A stretch of 59,097 nucleotides of DNA, taken from NCBI GenBank assembly GCA_016194285.1, contig JACQBZ010000014.1, positions 1-59,097 of the forward strand, written 5' to 3'. How positions within the stretch are numbered: position 1 is the first letter of the stretch; each line of letters opens with the position of its first letter. The notes under the pieces were generated by a model, which saw nothing but the letters and a program-made list of their open reading frames with translations, did no database searches and was not told the origin of the DNA. Below are positions 27,257-38,383 of the stretch, piece after piece. This DNA is from Nitrospirota bacterium. GTDB taxonomy: Bacteria; Nitrospirota; Nitrospiria; JACQBZ01. Both the position numbers and the translations under genes were made by a program.

Positions 27257-27302
27257 ATTATACACGATCGTATCCGTAAGGGTTGGTAACACTATACGAT
27301 CG
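27257..27302 (-). promoter_or_regulatory. putative dprA promoter with flanking inverted repeat
   Basis: A TATAAT (27262-27257 on the minus strand) lies about 20 bases before dprA. CGATCGTAT at 27265-27273 and ATACGATCG at 27294-27302 form a 9-base inverted repeat with 20 bases between, one arm against the -10 and the other at or behind the -35 position. No good -35 hexamer is present, so an activator or repressor site is plausible. Confidence 0.4.
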
Positions 27303-27454
27303 ACCAGTCGGCTGTCAAGCCCCTCCCCTTTTCCAGCGACCGTGTGGCCGAAGGGGGACAGCCCCGTTTCAATCGATTCCTGTGGCGTGGATTCAAGCCG
27401 ATGTTTGCTGTTATTCCGATAAGGGTCGTGGAGGAAAACACCTTGCCTGCGCAC

Positions 27455-27730
27455 TCATCGCTTTCGTTTTTGACGCTCTTCCGTGAAGAATTTGTGGTAG
27501 AGGGTCTCCCATTCCGGGCTGCCTTCCGAGATAGGCCGCGAATAGGAGGCCAGCTTGGCCCGAACCGCCTGATCAATCGCTTCTTCCGCCCGAAGTTCAT
27601 GGACAATCACCCGCTTGATCTCACGAAGGACCTTCCCCTCCTCCACAAGAAAGGTGGCCCGGTGTCCCCGGACCAACTCGTTCAGGATCAGGTGAGAAAG
27701 GTGACTGATCTTGTCTTCGCTGAGCACCAT
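27455..27730 (-). CDS. DUF507 family protein, copy 1
   Basis: 91 residues, mostly helical. The pattern MVLSEDKISHLSHLILNELV at the start and AIDQAVRAKLASYSRPISEGSPEWE at the end fits DUF507, usually found as two adjacent genes in Nitrospirota, Aquificota and deltaproteobacteria. Function unknown. It lies 25 bases after the second copy on the same strand, and about 220 bases upstream of dprA. Confidence 0.85.
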   Translation of the reverse strand: MVLSEDKISHLSHLILNELVRGHRATFLVEEGKVLREIKRVIVHELRAEEAIDQAVRAKLASYSRPISEGSPEWETLYHKFFTEERQKRKR

Positions 27731-27755
27731 GTTCTTTCCGACGTTTCTACAATTT

Positions 27756-28037
27756 TTACAAAATGATTTCGCGTTCTTTGGCCAGTTGCTTCTTGATCAT
27801 CAGAAACATTTTTCGCTCGTCCACCTGACCCCTTTCGATCTGAACCCGGTAGGTTTCGAGGATCTGCCGGACCTCGGCATCCAAGCGGTCTTCGATCATG
27901 AGCTCTCCTGTGATGATCTGTTCCAGCGACGAGATCAGTTCGGCCTTCGATGCCTCCAGCCGGATCGCCTGCTGTTCGGTCAATTGGTCGACGAGGGTCT
28001 GGGCCAGTGCGGTGATCCGTTCTTTCTTGAGTCGCAT
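27756..28037 (-). CDS. DUF507 family protein, copy 2
   Basis: 93 residues, paralogue of the next gene: MRLKKERITALAQTLVDQL, then ELMIEDRLDAEVRQILETY, then KMFLMIKKQLAKERE. The shared layout is a short basic N-terminal helix, a middle acidic helix and a charged C terminus. Function unknown for DUF507. It is the first gene of the long minus-strand run; its promoter should lie in the 75 bases before the divergent cytochrome promoter. Confidence 0.85.
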   Translation of the reverse strand: MRLKKERITALAQTLVDQLTEQQAIRLEASKAELISSLEQIITGELMIEDRLDAEVRQILETYRVQIERGQVDERKMFLMIKKQLAKEREIIL

Positions 28038-28081
28038 CGGAACCGCACTCTATCAAAATCACCCCAAGCTGTCAACGCAAA

Positions 28082-28109
28082 GCGGCGAGGCGTCGGCGGC
28101 GAGGCGTCG
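28082..28109. repeat. two tandem copies of a 14-base G+C-rich unit
   Basis: GCGGCGAGGCGTCG occurs twice in direct succession, ending two bases before the -35 box of the cytochrome c promoter and lying between divergent genes. It may be simple slippage or two sites for a regulator. Confidence 0.7.
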
Positions 28110-28111
28110 GC

Positions 28112-28140
28112 TTGACAGTCTGCGGCGGTCAGAATATACT
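28112..28140 (+). promoter_or_regulatory. near-consensus promoter of the cytochrome c-nrdJ transcript
   Basis: TTGACA and TATACT separated by 17 bases, 57 bases before the cytochrome ATG. Confidence 0.7.
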
Positions 28141-28197
28141 GAATACGTGCGCCCACATCCCCCCGGGAAATTTCTTCACCGCACAACCTGGAATCCC

Positions 28198-28539
28198 ATG
28201 CACTGGCCTATCGGCCTGTTGGCGGGATCGACACTCGCTTTCCTGCTTCTGGCCCAGAGCGGCCGTTCGGAATCCCGCGGGGATGCCAAACTCGGTAAGA
28301 TGATCTATGTTAAAAACTGCGTCTCCTGCCACGGTCAAAAGGGCGACGGGCTTAGCTTCCGTCCCCATTTTCCCAATTTCGCCGATTCCAAGATCATGGC
28401 GGCCAAGACCGATCAGGAGCTTTTTGACAAGATCTCAAACGGGGGAAAAGGGACGGGGATGCCGGCTTGGAAAAAGGTTCTCACGGAACAAGACCGTTGG
28501 AACGTTCTGGCGTACATCCGGACCCTTTCCAACCCTTAA
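28198..28539 (+). CDS. exported monohaem cytochrome c
   Basis: 113 residues from the ATG at 28198; longer open sequence upstream covers the promoter and the divergent gene and is rejected. A signal peptide (LLAGSTLAFLLLAQSGRS) precedes the class I cytochrome domain with CVSCH for haem attachment and a distal Met ligand in KGTGMPAW. LTEQDRWNVLAYIRTL is the usual C-terminal helix. It carries electrons in the periplasm; the partner oxidoreductase is not encoded nearby. It stands 33 bases before nrdJ and probably shares its transcript. Confidence 0.9.
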   Translation: MHWPIGLLAGSTLAFLLLAQSGRSESRGDAKLGKMIYVKNCVSCHGQKGDGLSFRPHFPNFADSKIMAAKTDQELFDKISNGGKGTGMPAWKKVLTEQDRWNVLAYIRTLSNP

Positions 28540-28572
28540 CCGCCGACGCTTCATCCCCTCCGGTTTGAAACC

Positions 28573-30315
28573 ATGAAACGCACCGGCTCGGTCTCCATCT
28601 CGCCCAACGCCCTCGCGGTTCTCAGACGACGGTATCTGCGACGGGACCCCTCGGGGCGCGTGTGCGAAACCCCGGCCCAAATGTTCCGCCGTGTCGCGGA
28701 GAATCTCGCCGAGGCCGAGAAAGCCTATAATCCCAAAGCCGACATCAAAAAAACGGCCGACGACTTCTACCGCCTGATGGCCGATCTGGAATTTCTTCCA
28801 AATTCCCCGACCCTGATGAACGCCGGACGGGAACTGCAGCAACTCTCGGCCTGTTTTGTCTTGCCGGTCGAGGACTCGCTTCGATCGATTTTTGAGGCCG
28901 TTAAAAACACCGCTCTGATTCATCAAAGCGGCGGCGGCACCGGCTTTTCGTTCAGCCATCTGCGCCCCAAAGATGATCCGGTCTTGTCCACCAGCGGGAT
29001 CGCGAGTGGCCCGGTCTCGTTCATGAAAGTGTTCAACACGGCCACGGAGGTGATCAAGCAAGGCGGGACGCGTCGAGGGGCGAACATGGGTATCCTTCGG
29101 GTCGACCACCCCGACATTCTCGAATTTATCACGGTAAAGGAAAATCCTCGGGAGCTCACCAATTTTAATCTCTCGGTCAGCGTCACCGACCACTTCATGG
29201 AAGCCGCGCTTAAGCGCAAGTCCTATGACCTGATCCATCCCAACACCCGACGGCGGGTCCGGCGTCTATCGGCGGCCGATGTCTTCGATCGAATCGTCCG
29301 GGCCGCGTGGGCGACCGGCGAGCCTGGGATTCTGTTTTTGGATCGGATCAATCGGGATAATCCGACTCCCCTGCTGGGTTTGATCGAGGCCACGAATCCC
29401 TGCGGTGAACAACCCTTGTTGCCATTCGAGTCCTGCAATCTGGGCTCCATCAACTTAACGAAAATGGTCCGACCGGGTTCTGCCGGACCGGAACTGGACA
29501 AGGATAAACTCCGCCGGACCATCCGGCTGGCCGTTCGTCTTCTCGATAATGTGATTGATCAAAATCGTTATCCTTTGCCCGAAATCAAGGCGATTACCCA
29601 GCAGGGCAATCGAAAGATCGGACTGGGTGTTATGGGTCTTGCGGATCTTTTGATCTTGCAGGGCATTCCCTACAACTCCGAACAGGCCATCGCCTTTTCG
29701 GAGTGCCTCATGGCCTTCATCCTCCAAGAAGCCCGCCAGACGTCGATCCTCTTGGCCAAGGAGCGGGGGGTCTTTCCGAACTTCTCGAAGAGCATCTACG
29801 CCCCTCATGGGCCGCGGCTCCGCAACGCGACCACAACCACGATCGCGCCCACCGGGACTCTGGCCCTGATGGCCGGGTGTTCCAGTGGGATCGAACCCCT
29901 CTACGGGATCGCCACGGCACGCATCGCGATGGAGGACTTGAAACTGGTGGAGGTCCATCCCCTCTTCCTCCGGGCCGCCCGAGCGGCCGGGATCTACAAC
30001 AAAGCGCTTCTGACCCGCCTCTCCCGGCAGGGCTCGATCCAAAGGGAAAGGAAAATCCCCAAAGACATCCGAAGGCTTTTTGTCACGGCCCATGACATTT
30101 CACCTGAATACCACGTTCGGATGCAGGCCGCGTTTCAAAAATACACCGACAATGCCGTTTCCAAAACGGTGAACTTTCCCGAGCAGGCCACGCCGGACCA
30201 AGTCCGTCAGGTCTTTCTCCTGGCCTACCGGTCCGGCTGCAAAGGCGTCACGATCTACCGAAGCGGAAGCCGGGACCGACAGGTCTTGACCTGCGCGAAT
30301 GTTCAGTACTGCTGA
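28573..30315 (+). CDS. nrdJ: adenosylcobalamin-dependent (class II) ribonucleotide reductase
   Basis: 580 residues. NSPTLMNAG, QLSACFVLPVEDS (first active-site Cys), GGGTGFSFSHLR, KQGGTRRGANMG, ATNPCGEQPLLPFESCNLGSINL (radical-site Cys and catalytic Glu) and TTTIAPTGTLALMAGCSSGIEP match class II enzymes. The C-terminal CANVQYC holds the Cys pair used for re-reduction. It makes deoxyribonucleotides with B12 and without an oxygen-requiring small subunit, so it works with or without oxygen. No ATP-cone domain is visible. No cobalamin riboswitch is seen upstream; the gene follows the cytochrome gene. Confidence 0.93.
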   Translation: MKRTGSVSISPNALAVLRRRYLRRDPSGRVCETPAQMFRRVAENLAEAEKAYNPKADIKKTADDFYRLMADLEFLPNSPTLMNAGRELQQLSACFVLPVEDSLRSIFEAVKNTALIHQSGGGTGFSFSHLRPKDDPVLSTSGIASGPVSFMKVFNTATEVIKQGGTRRGANMGILRVDHPDILEFITVKENPRELTNFNLSVSVTDHFMEAALKRKSYDLIHPNTRRRVRRLSAADVFDRIVRAAWATGEPGILFLDRINRDNPTPLLGLIEATNPCGEQPLLPFESCNLGSINLTKMVRPGSAGPELDKDKLRRTIRLAVRLLDNVIDQNRYPLPEIKAITQQGNRKIGLGVMGLADLLILQGIPYNSEQAIAFSECLMAFILQEARQTSILLAKERGVFPNFSKSIYAPHGPRLRNATTTTIAPTGTLALMAGCSSGIEPLYGIATARIAMEDLKLVEVHPLFLRAARAAGIYNKALLTRLSRQGSIQRERKIPKDIRRLFVTAHDISPEYHVRMQAAFQKYTDNAVSKTVNFPEQATPDQVRQVFLLAYRSGCKGVTIYRSGSRDRQVLTCANVQYC

Positions 30316-30392
30316 CCTGATCAGGCCCGACCGCTTGCATTTTGCTCTATCTTTCTTGTATCCTCAGAAATTGTCACCGCCATGAGGTTTCT

Positions 30393-31196
30393 ATGCTCCG
30401 TAGCCCTGCCGTGGCCGGACAATTCTATGCCGCGGCGCCTGAACTGCTCCGAAACCAAGTGGAGCAATACCTTGAGAAAGATCAAGTTCGGGAATTTGCC
30501 CGGGCGATGGTCTGTCCCCATGCCGGCCTGATGTATTCCGGTCCGGTTGCCGGAGCCGTCTACTCCCGCGTCCAGCTCCCGGACACCCTCCTGCTGGTCG
30601 GTCCCAATCATACCGGTCTTGGACCGCCTCTCTCGATCTATGCGGAAGGCGGATGGAACATGCCGAACGGAAGAGTCTCGATCGACCACCGCCTAGCCAC
30701 CGATGTGCTGGAACGATGCCCCCAGGCCGAGTCGGATATAGAAGCGCATCGGTTCGAACACTGCCTTGAGGTGCAGCTCCCTTTTCTTCAATATCTTCGA
30801 CCGGCGGCCGCAATTGTTCCGGTGATCATGATGAGCACGGAGCTGGCCGTTTGTCGGGCTTTGGGGGAGGCGATGGCGGCCGCTGTGTTGGAAGCCGCCC
30901 GACCGGTTTTGATCATCGCCAGTACGGACATGAGCCATTATGAACCCGACGCCGTCGCCCGAAGGAAAGATCAATGGGCCATCGATGAAATTCTGGCCCT
31001 CAATCCGATTGGGCTTCACCGTGTCATCCGGGAGAAACAAATCTCGATGTGTGGCTTTGCCCCGACGGTTGCGGCGCTTTTCGCCGCCCTCTGCTTGGGA
31101 GCCAAGCAGGCCAAACTCGTCAAGTACATGACGTCGGGAGAAACCAGCGGTGATTATGACCAGGTCGTGGGGTATGCCGGATTCCTAATCACCTAA
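30393..31196 (+). CDS. Memo-like protein (AmmeMemoRadiSam system protein B)
   Basis: 267 residues from the ATG at 30393, with GAGG upstream. LRSPAVAGQFYAA, CPHAGLMYSGPVAGAVYS, LLVGPNHTG, EHCLEVQLPFLQYL and STDMSHYE are the metal-site motifs of the MEMO1 family. In prokaryotes the family often stands beside an AMMECR1-domain protein and a radical SAM enzyme, neither of which is nearby here. MEMO1 proteins bind iron or copper through His, Asp and Cys; the bacterial role is not settled. Flanked by nrdJ and a GAF-GGDEF gene on the same strand. Confidence 0.88.
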   Translation: MLRSPAVAGQFYAAAPELLRNQVEQYLEKDQVREFARAMVCPHAGLMYSGPVAGAVYSRVQLPDTLLLVGPNHTGLGPPLSIYAEGGWNMPNGRVSIDHRLATDVLERCPQAESDIEAHRFEHCLEVQLPFLQYLRPAAAIVPVIMMSTELAVCRALGEAMAAAVLEAARPVLIIASTDMSHYEPDAVARRKDQWAIDEILALNPIGLHRVIREKQISMCGFAPTVAALFAALCLGAKQAKLVKYMTSGETSGDYDQVVGYAGFLIT

Positions 31197-31221
31197 CAAA
31201 CGTTTGGTCCTCAGGGAGGTC

Positions 31222-32421
31222 ATGCTTCTAGTCTCGATCATCAGCAGTGTCGTCGGGCTTTTCTTTGTAGCCGGCCTGGTCACGCTGCTGCGTCTGGCGG
31301 CCACGACGAGGGGACTGGAAAGCGATCTGCGCCATCTGCGGTCACAGATGGACTTCAAAGAACTGACCTTGACCCAACAACGCCAATCCCTCCTTCAAAT
31401 CAAACAAGAGACGGCCAATCTTTCGAGGATTCTTCTCCTGCTCCCCGACCTCGCCAAACAGTTATCCGCCGCCCACACCACCCGGGAGCTGGAAGAGAAC
31501 ATCGTCCTTCTCACACAGAAGCTGCTGGATGCGAGAGAGGTTTCTCTCTTCGCCGTGGAGAAGGATGAGTTGGTCCTGAAGACCCAGTCGGGCTTTTCAT
31601 CCGACAGGGCAGACGCGATAAAGCGAATCAAGATCGGCGAGGGCCGTATCGGCTGGACGGCCAAGAAGCGGGTGATCATGACGGCCGATGATTTTGAAAA
31701 AGAGAGCAACTTGGTGAAAACCTCCTTTCTTCAGGACCGCTTCAAGAACATTCAAACCGATCTCTGCGCTCCCCTGATTCATTGGGATCGTTTCTACGGC
31801 GTGATCAACGTCGGGGGACTCGGCGCCGTTCCAGAGAACGGCCGACGGTTGATCCACATGATCTGCCATCTGGGCGTGATCGCCCTGGAAAACGTCCTCC
31901 TGCTCCATGAGAATCAGCAGCAGGCTGACCTGGACAGTCTGACCAAGCTCTATAACGTGACCTATTTTTATAAGTACCTCGACCGCGAACTTCAGAAGGC
32001 CCAGCGTTACGATCGGCCGTTGACCGTGGTGATCTTCGACCTGGATCAATTTGAATCGTACAACCAATTGTTCGGTCGACTGGAAGGGGATCAGGTTCTT
32101 CGGGTGGTAGGGAACATTATCAAGGATGGCCTCCGAACGGTGGATATTCCGTGCCGCTATGGTGGGGAAGAAATGGCCGTGGTTCTTCCGGAAACCGATC
32201 AGGAAAAAGGGCGATTCGTGGCGGAACGGATTCGGCAATCCGCGGAGGCCCACCCCTTCTCGCTCAAGCGCGTGACGATCAGCGGGGGGCTTGCGGTTTA
32301 TCCCATCGACGGAAAGGATTCCAAAGACCTCATCAAAAAGGCCGAGGCGGCGTTGGCGGCGGCCAAAAAATCGGGGCGGAACCGCATTATAAGTTATTCA
32401 TCGATCTCCGCAACGCCTTGA
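31222..32421 (+). CDS. GAF-GGDEF protein with N-terminal membrane anchor
   Basis: 399 residues from the ATG at 31222, although the AGGGAGG is only two to three bases away; a TTG six codons earlier is an alternative. One membrane helix (SIISSVVGLFFVAGLVTLL), a coiled coil (about 30-65), a GAF-like domain (about 70-225, IGEGRIGWTAKKR to GVINVGG) and a GGDEF domain in which DSLTKLYN starts the fold and the active loop reads GGEEM instead of GGEEF. It may make c-di-GMP; the Phe-to-Met change is at the less critical last position. The stop overlaps the -35 box of the response-regulator promoter. Confidence 0.87.
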   Translation: MLLVSIISSVVGLFFVAGLVTLLRLAATTRGLESDLRHLRSQMDFKELTLTQQRQSLLQIKQETANLSRILLLLPDLAKQLSAAHTTRELEENIVLLTQKLLDAREVSLFAVEKDELVLKTQSGFSSDRADAIKRIKIGEGRIGWTAKKRVIMTADDFEKESNLVKTSFLQDRFKNIQTDLCAPLIHWDRFYGVINVGGLGAVPENGRRLIHMICHLGVIALENVLLLHENQQQADLDSLTKLYNVTYFYKYLDRELQKAQRYDRPLTVVIFDLDQFESYNQLFGRLEGDQVLRVVGNIIKDGLRTVDIPCRYGGEEMAVVLPETDQEKGRFVAERIRQSAEAHPFSLKRVTISGGLAVYPIDGKDSKDLIKKAEAALAAAKKSGRNRIISYSSISATP

Positions 32422-32446
32422 CAGTCTTTTTTTATTATGCTACCGT
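32418..32446 (+). promoter_or_regulatory. predicted extended -10 promoter of the response regulator gene
   Basis: TTGACA, 17 bases, then TACCGT preceded by TGC (extended -10). The same TGCTACCGT element stands at the same spacing before the surA-like gene (51581-51589). Confidence 0.45.
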
Positions 32447-32485
32447 GAAATTATCCTTCTAACATGCTCCGAAAGGCATCTGCGC

Positions 32486-33589
32486 ATGGCGAAAAAGCTG
32501 CTCGTCGTCGATAGTAACCTTGCCATCCAGAAATTGGTCGAATACAACCTTTCCCGTGAAAAATTCGAGGTGACCTGCCTGAACGACGGCCTGTCCGCAT
32601 TGGACCTGCTGACCCAAATTGATCCCGATTTAATCTTGGCCGATTTTCATCTTGAAGGAATCAGTTTTGTCCGTTTTTGCGAAAAGGTCAAACAGAAACA
32701 GCCCTCCAAAGAACGGGCGATCCTTGTCCTGGTCAGCGGCACCGACAGCTATGACCCAAGCACACTCGTCGCCCTTGGCGTCGTCGATTTCGTCAAGAAG
32801 CCACTGGAGCCGAAAGAGCTGATCGAAAAACTCAAGGACCTTTCCCAAGACACCGCAACCCTCATCGACCGAGCGCCTCGGCCCGTGGGACCGGCGGCCA
32901 TCGACTCTCCACCCGCACCCCCTTCATCCCAGACACCCACCGCGGCGCCTCCGCCGCCATCAAAGGATCAGGCCGAAGTCATGAAGATCGAGGAGTTGCT
33001 GGGCTGGTCACTGCCGGGAGAGAAATCGGCGGCGGAGGGGGCTCAAAAAGCTGACAAGGGTATCCCTGAACCGGATTATGAGACGACGATGGTTCAGAGC
33101 CGGACCGATTTCACGGCCCCAGCCCCGGTTCCACCGGAACCGCCGAAAGAACCATCGGAGACCCCTGCGGCACATCCACCGCCCGCTTTGGAGGATTTAG
33201 AACAAACCGTGATCGGCCTGCGAACGCCGCCCACCCCTTTATCACCGCCGACCCCATCCGCTCCGGCCAACACGGTCATACCGGCCCCAAAGGTTGAACT
33301 GCCGGAAGCCCCTTCGCCCGCGGTGACCTCGCCTATCCTGGAGCTTGCCTCTCCTCAGCCTTCCGCAAGCCCGGAGACCCTCATCGCCCCGCCGCCCCCC
33401 GTTCAGCCGGCCGGTGACCAAGCTCAACCGGCATCCAGCGGCGCGGTTCCTCAGGAGATGCTCGAGAAGCTTGTTTCCAAAATGGCCAAGGAGATCCTCG
33501 AAAAGGTCGCCTGGGATGTAGTCCCGTCTTTAGCCGAGACAATGATCAAAGAGGAACTCGAGAAACTCAAGACGGATAAACCGGCCTGA
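32486..33589 (+). CDS. response regulator with long Pro-rich linker and helical tail
   Basis: 367 residues. Residues 1-120 form a receiver domain: phospho-acceptor Asp in LILADFHLEG, Thr in VLVSGTDS, Lys in VDFVKKPLEP; one of the usual two acidic pocket residues is Ser (VVDSN). A very long Pro/Ala-rich linker (about 130-315) follows, and then a conserved-looking helical tail (EMLEKLVSKMAKEILEKV, then PSLAETMIKEEL). Proteins of this shape occur in deltaproteobacteria and Nitrospirota and probably act by protein contacts, not DNA binding. No histidine kinase is nearby. It may be part of polarity or motility control; that is speculation. Confidence 0.82.
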   Translation: MAKKLLVVDSNLAIQKLVEYNLSREKFEVTCLNDGLSALDLLTQIDPDLILADFHLEGISFVRFCEKVKQKQPSKERAILVLVSGTDSYDPSTLVALGVVDFVKKPLEPKELIEKLKDLSQDTATLIDRAPRPVGPAAIDSPPAPPSSQTPTAAPPPPSKDQAEVMKIEELLGWSLPGEKSAAEGAQKADKGIPEPDYETTMVQSRTDFTAPAPVPPEPPKEPSETPAAHPPPALEDLEQTVIGLRTPPTPLSPPTPSAPANTVIPAPKVELPEAPSPAVTSPILELASPQPSASPETLIAPPPPVQPAGDQAQPASSGAVPQEMLEKLVSKMAKEILEKVAWDVVPSLAETMIKEELEKLKTDKPA

Positions 33590-33593
33590 CCTT

Positions 33594-33713
33594 CTACTTT
33601 TTCCCTTTTCCTTGCGCCGCTTTCATCCGCGCCTGCCGTTTGGCTTTCAGCTTCCGTGTCTTTTTCCGGTACTTTCTTCTCAGTTCACGATCGACTTCGC
33701 GCCCTCGTGGCAT
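33594..33713 (-). CDS. 39-residue very basic protein
   Basis: A short frame from ATG 33713 to TAG 33594 that begins MPRGREVDRELRRKYRKK and ends KAAQGKGKK; about half the residues are Lys or Arg. AGGAGA lies about six bases before the ATG and a TTGACA-N17-TTAAAT promoter 40 bases upstream, both of which support a real gene. Such short basic proteins resemble DUF6800-like or ribosome-associated peptides; the identification is tentative. It is divergent from valS and convergent with the response regulator gene, four bases away. Confidence 0.75.
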   Translation of the reverse strand: MPRGREVDRELRRKYRKKTRKLKAKRQARMKAAQGKGKK

Positions 33714-33752
33714 GGACTGTTCTCCTATCCGGTTGATTCGTTTCGACCTCCT

Positions 33753-33781
33753 ATTTAACCGTTGCTTCTCAAAATTGTCAA
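33753..33781 (-). promoter_or_regulatory. predicted promoter of the 39-residue protein gene
   Basis: TTGACA (33781-33776) and TTAAAT (33758-33753) with 17 bases between on the minus strand. The -35 overlaps the palindrome at 33778-33791. Confidence 0.6.
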
Positions 33782-33791
33782 GATATCTTGA
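33778..33791. repeat. perfect 14-base palindrome between divergent promoters
   Basis: TCAAGATATCTTGA reads the same on both strands. It overlaps the -35 of the small basic protein gene and lies about 10 bases upstream of the valS promoter, so a dimeric regulator there could affect both. Confidence 0.6.
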
Positions 33792-33801
33792 TGGGGCCCG
33801 C

Positions 33802-33830
33802 TTGCCCTCTCTCCAATTTTCGTGTTAAGA
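33802..33830 (+). promoter_or_regulatory. predicted promoter giving a leaderless valS message
   Basis: TTGCCC, 17 bases, TTAAGA; the -10 ends exactly 10 bases before the valS ATG, so transcription should begin at or within a few bases of the start codon. No Shine-Dalgarno is present. Confidence 0.5.
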
Positions 33831-33840
33831 TTTACGGCTC

Positions 33841-36686
<2,846 letters not shown>

Positions 36687-36690
<4 letters not shown>

Positions 36691-37541
36691 TCGCACGCCC
36701 TGCCATCCTCCGCGCCATCGTCGAGCGCGCGCTGAAAGAAGACCTCGGCTTCGGTGATTTGACCACCCGGCTGCTTTTTCCAAAAGCGATCAAGGCCGAG
36801 GCCGTCATTCGAGTAAAACAGGATGCGATTCTGGCCGGCCTTCCTGTCGCCCAAGCCGTTTTTAAGAAGGTGGATCCGAAGCTGAAGTTCAAATCGCTTG
36901 CACAGGATGGGGATCGAGTCCAGTCCGGAACGGAGGTCGCCCGAATTGTGGGCGACGGCCGTTCTTTATTAAAAGGAGAGCGGGTTGCCCTCAATTTTCT
37001 CCAGCATCTCTCGGGCATCGCCACGCTCACGGCGCAGTTCGTCGAGACGGTCCGGGGCACAAAGGCGGCGATTCTGGACACGCGAAAAACCACGCCCGGA
37101 CTCCGCGAGCTGGAAAAGTATGCCGTTCGAATGGGCGGCGGCCGAAACCACCGGATGAATTTAAGCGACGGTATCCTGATCAAGGACAACCATATCGCAT
37201 TGGGGGGAAGTCTGAAACGCGCGGTCCAAGAGACCCACCGGAAGGCGCCTCGCGGTCTGGAGGTCGAAGTGGAAGCGACGAATCTGAAGGAGGTTGAAGA
37301 CGCACTCTCGGCCAAGGCCGATAGGATCCTCCTAGACAATATGACGATTCCTCAGCTGAAAGAGGCCGTCTCGTTGATTAACGGGCGCGCCTTAACCGAG
37401 GTATCCGGAGGCGTTCGCTTGAACAACGTGCGCGAGATCGCCGCGGCGGGCGTTTATTTTATCTCCATCGGCGCCCTGACCCACTCGGCTCCCGCCGTAG
37501 ATGTGAGTATGGACATCACTCCTTCAAAGGATACACGATGA
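36687..37541 (+). CDS. nadC: nicotinate-nucleotide pyrophosphorylase (carboxylating)
   Basis: 284 residues. EDLGFGDLTT at the start, GERVALNFLQHLSGIAT, LDTRKTTPGLRELEKYAV and GGGRNHRMNLSDGILIKDNH are the quinolinate- and PRPP-binding motifs of NadC; VEVEATNLKE and LLDNM follow. It converts quinolinate and PRPP to nicotinate mononucleotide for NAD synthesis. Translationally coupled to valS before it and birA after it, both by ATGA overlaps. nadA and nadB are not in the window. Confidence 0.96.
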
Positions 37542-38383
37542 CTTCTCAGGCATCCTCCCGGGCTTTCAGATCGCAGCCGCTGACCCCGGATGCGATCCGC
37601 TCCGGGCTGAAGACGGAGCGGCTCGGGCAAACGCTGCATGTCTATGACAGGACCGAGTCGACCAATTCCACCGCTCACGCGTTGGCGAAAAAGGGCGCGC
37701 CCGAGGGGACCGTGGTCCTGGCCAATACCCAAACCCGGGGAAGGGGCCGGATGGGTCGTCACTGGATTTCCCCCCCCGACGTCAACCTTTACTTCTCGAT
37801 CATCCTCCGACCCGTCGGCGATCCCCAGCGCGTCGGCTTATGGACATTGGCCGCCGCCAACGCCGTGGCCCAAGCCATCGAACAAACCGTGGGCTTGCCG
37901 GCTCGCCTGAAATGGCCGAATGATCTTCTCATCCATCATAAGAAGGTCGCCGGGCTTCTCCTGGAAAGCGTCGTCCAAAAGGGGCAGATCCGATACCTCG
38001 TTTTGGGAATCGGGGTTAATGTCAATCTCCTTTGCGAGGCTCTTCCTAAAACGCTTCGCAACTCCATCAGTTCACTGCGGCAAGAATCGGGTCGTGTGGT
38101 GGATCGGATCCGGCTGCTTCAACGGATTCTGGAAACCCTCGAAATCCAATATCGGTCCTTCCAGGTCGAGCCGCCCGGAAAAATTCTGAACGCCTACACC
38201 GCCCGATCCGAAACCCTGGGACGGTCCGTGAGGGTCCAGGATCAAGGCCACGAATGGACCGGAATCGCCGAGGGATTGACACCCGAAGGCGCATTGATCT
38301 TGAGGCGGCGGGATCGGGAGGAGGTCATCATCCGCTCCGACGACGTCGTTCACGTGAGACCATCTCATGTTGCTCGCGATTGA
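37538..38383 (+). CDS. birA: biotin-[acetyl-CoA carboxylase] ligase, no DNA-binding domain
   Basis: 281 residues. The ligase signature is TQTRGRGRMGRHW; LKWPNDLLI, KVAGLLLE and VLGIGVNVN bind biotinyl-AMP, and a C-terminal SH3-like domain (GIAEGLTPEGALIL) is present. The N-terminal helix-turn-helix of E. coli BirA is absent, so this is a group I ligase that attaches biotin without repressing biotin genes. Coupled to nadC by ATGA and overlaps coaX by 17 bases. Confidence 0.94.
   Translation: MTSQASSRAFRSQPLTPDAIRSGLKTERLGQTLHVYDRTESTNSTAHALAKKGAPEGTVVLANTQTRGRGRMGRHWISPPDVNLYFSIILRPVGDPQRVGLWTLAAANAVAQAIEQTVGLPARLKWPNDLLIHHKKVAGLLLESVVQKGQIRYLVLGIGVNVNLLCEALPKTLRNSISSLRQESGRVVDRIRLLQRILETLEIQYRSFQVEPPGKILNAYTARSETLGRSVRVQDQGHEWTGIAEGLTPEGALILRRRDREEVIIRSDDVVHVRPSHVARD

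Noticed and set aside
28541-28572. Cobalamin riboswitch before nrdJ
   Set aside because: Only 33 bases separate it from the cytochrome gene and the leader upstream has no B12-box-like sequence.
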